Source: HGW-17 sp938004375 (GTDB lineage Bacteria > Myxococcota_A > Polyangia > HGW-17). Taken from it: a DNA stretch of 6,111 nt. How positions within the stretch are numbered: position 1 is the first letter of the stretch; the number at the start of each line of letters is the position of its first letter. Below are positions 1-4,094 of the stretch, piece by piece. The stretch spans positions 1 through 6,111 of the forward strand of contig DAIRVS010000205.1 in NCBI GenBank assembly GCA_036802685.1, read 5' to 3'. Under the pieces are notes generated by a model. That model was not told the DNA's origin. It worked only from the letters and a program-made list of their open reading frames with translations, and made no database searches. The position numbers were made by a program, and so were the translations under genes.

Positions 1-598
1 CCGGCCGCGGGCGGGCCCAGCTGCTGCCCGAGCGGCGCGGCGAAGCGGATCCCGACGGCCACACGGCCCTGATGCTGCACGAGATCGACCGCATGGTCGA
101 GCGGCTCGAGGAGTTCCTGGACTTCGCCCGCCCGCGCAGGAAGAAGGAGGACCGCGTTCAGCTCGGGGCGCTCGCGACCAAGACGGCCACCCTGCTGCGC
201 CCGGACGCCGAGGCGGCGGGGATCACTCTCGACGTGCGCACCGCGGACCCCTCCCCCGTCGAGGTGATCGGGGACGCGGCCGCCCTCGAGGAGCTGGTGC
301 TGAACCTCACCCTCAACGCCATCGAGGCGTCGTCCACCGGCGGGCGGGTCGAGCTCGCGGTGGACCTGGCCCCCCAGGGGCCCCGGCTCCGGGTGACCGA
401 CGCCGGCCACGGGATCGCCCCGGCGGATCTGCCCCGGCTGTTCGACCCATACTTCACCACCAAGGAGGCCGGCAGCGGCCTGGGCCTGGCCATCGCCCGC
501 CGCATCGCCGAGGAGCACCACGCCGTGCTCTCCCTGACCAACGGCGGGGAACGCGGGGCGGTGGCCACGCTCCAGTTCCCCGCGGAGCCAGGAGAGTC

Positions 599-602
<4 letters not shown>
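1..602 (+). CDS. Sensor histidine kinase, C-terminal part (5' truncated by window)
   Basis: Sensor kinase of a two-component system. It should autophosphorylate on a His and pass the phosphate to the regulator encoded next to it. The frame is open from the first complete codon at 3, so the ATG at 72 is internal and the true start lies upstream. Visible parts: the end of the first dimerisation helix (AQLLPERR, about 18-41), the second HisKA helix (HEIDRMVERLEEFLDFARP, about 78-134), then a complete HATPase_c domain. Its N box is LVLNLTLNAIEAS (Asn codon at 315), G1 is DAGHGI (Asp codon at 399), the F box is LFDPYFTTK (about 438) and G2 is GSGLGLAI (471-494). The phospho-acceptor His, expected about 15-20 residues before AQLL, and any sensor or membrane segments lie outside the window. 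The helix-2 style resembles NtrB/ZraS/AtoS-type kinases that pair with sigma-54 activators. The signal sensed cannot be told. TGA stop 600-602 overlaps the next gene. Confidence 0.95.
590..601 (+). promoter_or_regulatory. Ribosome binding site and GTG start of the response regulator
   Basis: AGGAG at 590-594 lies 4 nt before a GTG start at 599, inside the end of the kinase gene. The GTGA overlap (start 599-601, stop 600-602) is a standard arrangement for translational coupling, which would keep kinase and regulator in fixed proportion. The choice of GTG is supported because the encoded MRPYALIVDDE is the normal start of a receiver domain and no better start is in frame nearby. Confidence 0.75.
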
Positions 603-1936
<1,334 letters not shown>

Positions 1937-1939
<3 letters not shown>

Positions 1940-2188
1940 TCCGCGCTCCAGCCTCGCTTCGCCGCCCTCCAGGGAGTGCGGGAGTTCCGCTCCCGCGTCT
2001 TCGCCGCCTTCCAGACGCCCCTCGCCGGCTTCCACACGACCCTCGCCGCGTTCCCGACGACCCTCGCCGGCTTCCACACGACCATCGCCGCCTTCCACAC
2101 GACCATCGCCGGCTTCCACACGACTTCCGCCGCGTTCCAGACGACCGGCGCCGGCTTCATAACGCCCGTCGCCGAGTTCCAGCGCGAG
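1937..2188 (+). repeat. 21-bp tandem repeat array (about 9 clear plus 2-3 degenerate units)
   Basis: Nine clear 21-nt units run end to end with no spacers: 2000-2020, 2021-2041, 2042-2062, 2063-2083, 2084-2104, 2105-2125, 2126-2146, 2147-2167 and 2168-2188. The core is NTCGCCGSSTTCCAS followed by ACGACC. Units 2021 and 2063 are identical; the outer units are more diverged. Weaker copies at 1958-1978 and 1979-1999, and a trace at 1937-1957 (CCGCGCTCCAG), carry the periodicity back to the TGA of the response regulator. The 21-nt period keeps the regulator's frame. The absence of unique spacers rules out a CRISPR array. Confidence 0.9.
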
Positions 2189-2233
2189 CTGCGCTTGCGC
2201 CCTCTGATTTTGCTTGAGGTTTCGCGGTCTTGA
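1976..2233 (+). CDS. Possible small heptad-repeat protein encoded by the 21-bp array
   Basis: Doubtful 85-aa reading frame covering the array; not a family I recognise. Each 21-bp unit encodes seven residues of the type (L/I/V/F)-A-(A/G)-F-(H/Q)-T-T. The first position is almost always aliphatic and the fourth is always Phe, an a/d spacing that fits an amphipathic helix or short coiled coil. Unit differences fit coding on this strand: the first codon changes mostly among Leu, Ile, Val and Phe, and the third changes GCC/GCG/GGC (Ala/Gly). Against it, the start is GTG with AGGGA directly abutting it, the two antisense frames are also open, and no promoter is seen. The frame is the same as the regulator's and extends back to its TGA at 1937, so translation by re-initiation or read-through is conceivable. 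The stop at 2231-2233 falls at the outer limit of the inverted repeat of the following element. Confidence 0.25.
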   Translation: MREFRSRVFAAFQTPLAGFHTTLAAFPTTLAGFHTTIAAFHTTIAGFHTTSAAFQTTGAGFITPVAEFQRELRLRPLILLEVSRS

Positions 2234-2245
2234 CTCACAGCCTTG

Positions 2246-2260
2246 GTCAGGTCCACTGAT
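2246..2260. repeat. Left inverted repeat, perfect 15-bp core
   Basis: GTCAGGTCCACTGAT, the exact reverse complement of 2437-2451. Outward similarity continues more weakly to 2231. Confidence 0.9.
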
Positions 2261-2284
2261 CCCCAGAAAAATTGGAAAACAAGT

Positions 2285-2306
2285 CGTTGTCAGTGAAGCG
2301 ACAGCG
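2285..2306. repeat. Minor stem-loop inside the MITE-like element
   Basis: CGTTGTC at 2285-2291 can pair with GACAGCG at 2300-2306 (7 pairs, one a G-U wobble) around an 8-nt loop. It is weak and may be incidental. Confidence 0.35.
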
Positions 2307-2311
2307 AAACG

Positions 2312-2388
2312 GTTGTCGTAATCGTAATCGTAATCGTGTTCAAATTCCAAGGTCTTAGGATTCCGATTACGATTCCGATTACGACAAC
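2312..2388. repeat. Long hairpin built of TAATCG hexanucleotide repeats
   Basis: The left arm, 2312-2336, is GTTGTCG followed by three copies of TAATCG. It pairs with 2364-2388, which reads CGATTA/CGATTC hexamers ending in CGACAAC. Twenty-four of 25 positions pair (the mismatch is 2325 against 2375), leaving a 27-nt loop at 2337-2363. The hexamer theme continues beyond the right arm as CGAAAA repeats at 2388-2400. No T tract follows on either strand, so it is not a textbook intrinsic terminator. Confidence 0.9.
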
Positions 2389-2436
2389 GAAAACGAAAAC
2401 GAGATACACAAGCACCAGCGCCCTCTGCTCGACGGT

Positions 2437-2451
2437 ATCAGTGGACCTGAC
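2437..2451. repeat. Right inverted repeat, perfect 15-bp core
   Basis: ATCAGTGGACCTGAC, partner of the left repeat at 2246-2260. Outward similarity continues to 2466, which is the stop codon of the minus-strand gene (TTA at 2464-2466 on the plus strand, TAA on the minus strand). Confidence 0.9.
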
Positions 2452-2463
2452 GAGCGCTGTCAG

Positions 2464-3132
2464 TTACGCCTGGGGAGCGGGCGCCTTGCGGGCGGCGGCG
2501 CGGGTGGGGATCAGCGCCTGATACGCGGCGACCCGCGCGGGGTCGTCCACGAAGGCCAGCTCGGCGGCGCCCACGATGGCGGCGATGGCGTCCTTCACGC
2601 GCTTGTGGGCGGCGTTGCGGGCGGCCGTCTGCTCCCGGGCGGTGACCTTGGTCTCCTCCTGGGCCAGGTCCACGGTGGTGAGCTGGGCGCGCAGCGCGGC
2701 CAGGCGCTCGAGATCCGCCGGCAGCACGCCCGCGGCGCGCACCTGGTCCGGATGCGCGTTGCACGCCCGGGCCAGGTCCTCGGCGGCCTCGACCACCGAC
2801 TTGACCACGGTGGGGTTCAGCTTCTTGCCCACCCCGGCCATGGTGAGGATGGCGCCGTCGACCTTGTGGCGCTTCATGGTGCTGCGCATGGCCATGATCA
2901 GCGCGACGAGCCGCCCGGCCGCGTCGCCCTGCACCTTCGTGGCCGCCTTGCGCGTCTGCCGGGCCGCGCCCGCCCCCACCGCCGTCTCCAGCAGCAGCGC
3001 GGCGTCGGCCACCAGCCCGTCGAAGACCCCCGGCTGCAGGCGCGGGTCCAATTTGGCCCGGTCCGGCTTGCTCATCTTGACCAACTGCTCGGCGCTCCGA
3101 CGGGTGTTCTCCATTTCACTGATCAGGGACAT
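2464..3132 (-). CDS. Hypothetical alanine-rich helical protein (222 aa)
   Basis: I do not recognise the family. The protein starts MSLISEMENTRRSAEQL and appears all-helical and soluble. It is rich in Ala, with many charged residues, has no signal peptide or membrane segment, and contains one internal Cys (in RACNAHPDQV). Landmarks in order: a region DGLVADAALLLE (about 38-49); a basic stretch TRKAATKVQGDAAGRL (about 60-75); MKRHKVDGAILTMAGVGKKLNP (about 85-106); a helix-rich acidic/basic part with LERLAALRAQLTTVDLAQEE; and a conserved-looking end IVGAAELAFVDDPARVAAYQALIP before a basic Ala/Pro tail. No catalytic motif stands out. The start is supported by GAGGAGAG with a 6-nt gap before the ATG. 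It is transcribed towards the two-component genes and ends at the inverted repeat of the MITE-like element. It appears to stand alone behind its own promoter. Confidence 0.85.
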   Translation of the reverse strand: MSLISEMENTRRSAEQLVKMSKPDRAKLDPRLQPGVFDGLVADAALLLETAVGAGAARQTRKAATKVQGDAAGRLVALIMAMRSTMKRHKVDGAILTMAGVGKKLNPTVVKSVVEAAEDLARACNAHPDQVRAAGVLPADLERLAALRAQLTTVDLAQEETKVTAREQTAARNAAHKRVKDAIAAIVGAAELAFVDDPARVAAYQALIPTRAAARKAPAPQA

Positions 3133-3138
3133 GATGCA

Positions 3139-3146
3139 CTCTCCTC
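3139..3146 (-). promoter_or_regulatory. Ribosome binding site of the 222-aa gene
   Basis: On the minus strand this reads GAGGAGAG, 6 nt upstream of the ATG at 3132-3130. The complementarity and spacing are strong, which fixes the start. Confidence 0.8.
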
Positions 3147-3170
3147 ACGAAAAAAACGTTGTTTTGTTAT

Positions 3171-3184
3171 CCGTGCGAACACGG
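3171..3184 (-). promoter_or_regulatory. Small 5'-UTR hairpin with TTCG loop
   Basis: On the minus strand CCGTG-TTCG-CACGG forms a 5-bp stem closed by a UUCG tetraloop. It sits about 25 nt upstream of the ribosome binding site and is followed by an A-rich single-stranded stretch. It may stabilise the leader; no regulatory partner is visible. Confidence 0.45.
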
Positions 3185-3207
3185 GGTGAAGTTGGACTTG
3201 GGGACCG

Positions 3208-3235
3208 CATTTATCATATCCATCGCCCCAGTCAA
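3208..3235 (-). promoter_or_regulatory. Putative sigma-70-type promoter for the 222-aa gene
   Basis: On the minus strand TTGACT (3235-3230) is a near-consensus -35 box. About 14-16 nt further lies an AT-rich -10 candidate: GATAAA (3215-3210) or TAAATG (3213-3208). The -35 box is good, but the -10 match and spacing are imperfect. It would give a leader of roughly 70 nt. Confidence 0.45.
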
Positions 3236-3283
3236 GCCCCCTTTTTCACTTTTTTCACGTTCCCCACTCCCCCCGTAGCACGG

Positions 3284-3299
3284 CGACCGAAGACGGTCG
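3284..3299. repeat. CGACCG palindrome
   Basis: CGACCG-AAGA-CGGTCG, a 6-bp stem with a 4-nt loop. It is one of several palindromes in this island built from the word CGACCGG. Confidence 0.6.
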
Positions 3300-3339
3300 A
3301 AGACGACCGGGGCGCCGCAGTTTCCCTTCCCATATGGAC

Positions 3340-3408
3340 TGCGGTGACTTGGCACCGCGGGTCTTCCCCGCCGAGCGACCGGTCACCGGTCGCACCGCGG
3401 GGCTCTTC
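3340..3408 (+). repeat. Hairpin repeat unit, copy A
   Basis: Begins with TGCGGTGACTTGGCACCGC (3340-3358), which itself can fold (GCGGTG/CACCGC). A pyrimidine run TCTTCCCC (3362-3369) follows, then the perfect palindrome GCGACCGGT-C-ACCGGTCGC (3375-3393), and it closes with CGGGGCTCTTC (3398-3408). The same order of elements recurs at 3792-3864. Confidence 0.7.
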
Positions 3409-3452
3409 ACTTCTTCTTCTTCCTCTTTTTCCTCTTCTTCTTCTTCTTCTTC
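3405..3452 (+). repeat. TTC/CTT microsatellite
   Basis: A polypyrimidine tract made mainly of TTC triplets with a CTCTTTTTCC interruption; the longest uninterrupted run is at about 3434-3452. It is a simple-sequence repeat of a kind prone to slippage and lies outside any supported gene. Confidence 0.85.
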
Positions 3453-3465
3453 AGGCTTTTTACTC

Positions 3466-3495
3466 ACCGGTCGTGGCCAAAACGCCACGACCGGT
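3466..3495. repeat. Perfect 12-bp inverted repeat (ACCGGTCGTGGC)
   Basis: ACCGGTCGTGGC at 3466-3477 pairs fully with GCCACGACCGGT at 3484-3495 around the loop CAAAAC. It is the strongest stem in the island. No T run follows on the plus strand, so a terminator role is not supported. It shares the ACCGGTCG word with the other palindromes here. Confidence 0.8.
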
Positions 3496-3582
3496 CGGCC
3501 TCCGACGGATTCTCGTTCATTTTGGTATTCCTTTCTCGCCAGGCAGCGGGCGTAAGTGTTTGATTTTATTCTATCTTGGCTT

Positions 3583-3603
3583 TGCGGAGGCGCAGCCTCC
3601 GCA
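3583..3603. repeat. Tight 9-bp hairpin TGCGGAGGC/GCCTCCGCA
   Basis: A 9-bp perfect stem with the 3-nt loop GCA. On the plus strand it is preceded by an AT-rich stretch (3556-3577) and followed by ACCTCCAG, so it lacks a terminator T tract in that direction. On the minus strand it is followed by AAAGCC. The function is not evident. Confidence 0.7.
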
Positions 3604-3747
3604 CCTCCAGGTCAGGGGGACGCCGGCCCGGCAATGAGAGCATCGTTCATGCGCTGCAGTGGACGGCCGAGGCCGGAAATCCCCCCGACACCCCCCTGTT
3701 TTGCGGCTGACGTGAACTCGTGCCCGTCGCCGTTAACGGGAGTGCAG

Positions 3748-3766
3748 GCGACCGGGGACCGGTCGC
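3748..3766. repeat. GCGACCGG palindrome
   Basis: GCGACCGG-GGA-CCGGTCGC, an 8-bp perfect stem with a 3-nt loop. The arms are nearly those of the hairpin in copy A (3375-3393). It lies just upstream of copy B and just after a short palindrome CCGTTAACGG (3730-3739). Confidence 0.75.
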
Positions 3767-3791
3767 AAGCTTCCGTGGGGGGCATCAGAAG

Positions 3792-3864
3792 TGCAGTGAC
3801 TTGGCACCGCATTTTCTTCCCCCGCGTAAAGCGACGCAGGGCGTCGCCCAACGGGGGGCTCATC
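3792..3864 (+). repeat. Hairpin repeat unit, copy B
   Basis: Begins with TGCAGTGACTTGGCACCGC (3792-3810), one mismatch from copy A over 19 nt. It continues with TTCTTCCCCC, then a hairpin GCGACGC-AGG-GCGTCGC (3831-3847), and ends with ACGGGGGGCTCATC (3851-3864). The hairpin has different arm sequences from copy A but still pairs perfectly. Confidence 0.7.
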
Positions 3865-3882
3865 GTCGAAGACAATCCCCTT

Positions 3883-3931
3883 ATTCCCCACACCCCACTC
3901 CCCATTCCCCATTCCCCATTCCCCATTCCCC
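3883..3931 (+). repeat. ATTCCCC heptanucleotide tandem tract
   Basis: Perfect 7-nt copies of ATTCCCC start at 3904, 3911 and 3918, with a further copy at 3925. They are preceded by variant units ACTCCCC (3897) and ATTCCCC (3883) with an irregular stretch between them. The minus strand is a regular series of G4 runs, which could form a G-quadruplex. The tract ends about 22 nt before the ATG of the restriction gene, where a promoter or leader would be expected. Confidence 0.85.
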
Positions 3932-3953
3932 CCTCCTCGTGTAGACTGCCGCC

Positions 3954-4067
3954 ATGTTCGCCCTCAAGACCATTCTCGACCATTACCGATCCCAGGCCCT
4001 GAGCGAGCGCGAGAAGGGCACCTACTTCGAGCGCCTGATCCGCTGCTACTTCAAGAACGAGCCCTGA
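3954..4067 (+). pseudogene. Severed N-terminus of the type ISP restriction-modification gene, ending in TGA
   Basis: ATG at 3954 opens a 37-codon frame whose product (MFALKTILDHYRSQALSERE, then KGTYFERLIRCYFKNEP) looks like the normal amino end of a type ISP restriction enzyme. It corresponds to the first helices of the Mrr-like nuclease domain, including the conserved-looking E26. A TGA at 4065-4067 interrupts it, and the family similarity continues in the same frame immediately after (YEDLFTDVWMYADW). The start is the first in-frame candidate after a TAG at 3942, but no clear ribosome binding site precedes it (the upstream sequence is TGCCGCC). A single base change from a sense codon such as TGG would explain the stop. 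True mutation, consensus error and read-through cannot be told apart from sequence alone. Confidence 0.75.
4065..4067 (+). other. In-frame TGA interrupting the restriction-modification gene
   Basis: Codon 38 of the frame that opens at 3954. The sequence reads AAC GAG CCC TGA TAC GAG GAC, and the family-like protein sequence continues straight through it. TGA is a genuine terminator elsewhere in this window (kinase 600-602, regulator 1937-1939), and Trp in this gene is written TGG, so a reassigned code is not supported. Confidence 0.9.
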
Positions 4068-4094
4068 TACGAGGACCTGTTCACCGACGTGTGG

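Larger units (their letters stand above)
2231..2466. mobile_element. MITE-like element with about 30-bp terminal inverted repeats
   Basis: The left end 2246-2260 (GTCAGGTCCACTGAT) is perfectly repeated in inverted orientation at 2437-2451 (ATCAGTGGACCTGAC). Extending outward to 2231 and 2466 gives 25 of 30 matching positions. Between the ends lie about 176 bp that are clearly more AT-rich than the flanking genes, hold no convincing gene, and contain a strong internal hairpin. Size, terminal inverted repeats and lack of a transposase fit a non-autonomous miniature element. I infer that it is mobilised by a transposase encoded elsewhere; which family is not shown. No clear target-site duplication is visible outside the repeats. 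Alternatively it could be a structured 3' region shared by the two convergent reading frames that flank it. Confidence 0.6.
3236..3953. other. Gene-free, repeat-rich intergenic island (about 720 nt)
   Basis: No reading frame here has a convincing start, ribosome binding site or protein-like composition. The translations are dominated by Ser, Pro, Arg and low-complexity runs from microsatellites. The stretch instead holds at least five palindromes, a duplicated 70-nt hairpin unit, a TTC tract, a tight hairpin at 3583 and a heptanucleotide tract. It separates a minus-strand gene from a plus-strand restriction gene, so promoters for both should lie within it. Only the minus-strand one could be proposed. 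Confidence 0.75.

Noticed and set aside
2312..2388. Long hairpin as a bidirectional terminator
   Set aside because: The loop is 27 nt, the stem is only moderately GC-rich and neither side has a U run. It fits better as an internal part of the MITE-like element, although weak transcription-blocking activity cannot be excluded.
3583..3603. Hairpin as an intrinsic terminator
   Set aside because: No T tract follows the stem on the plus strand and only AAAGCC follows on the minus strand. The T-rich stretch lies before the stem.
2576..3637. 353-codon and 194-codon open frames on the plus strand
   Set aside because: They are antisense to the 222-aa gene, which has the ribosome binding site and natural composition; the remainder runs through microsatellite DNA.
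3556..4002. 148-codon plus-strand open frame across the restriction gene start
   Set aside because: It is out of frame with the restriction gene, is rich in Pro/Ser from the ATTCCCC tract, and has no ribosome binding site.
4065..4067. TGA read as Trp or selenocysteine
   Set aside because: TGA ends the kinase and regulator exactly at their family C-termini, so the code is not reassigned. No convincing SECIS-like hairpin was seen just downstream, and the residue is not at a catalytic site.
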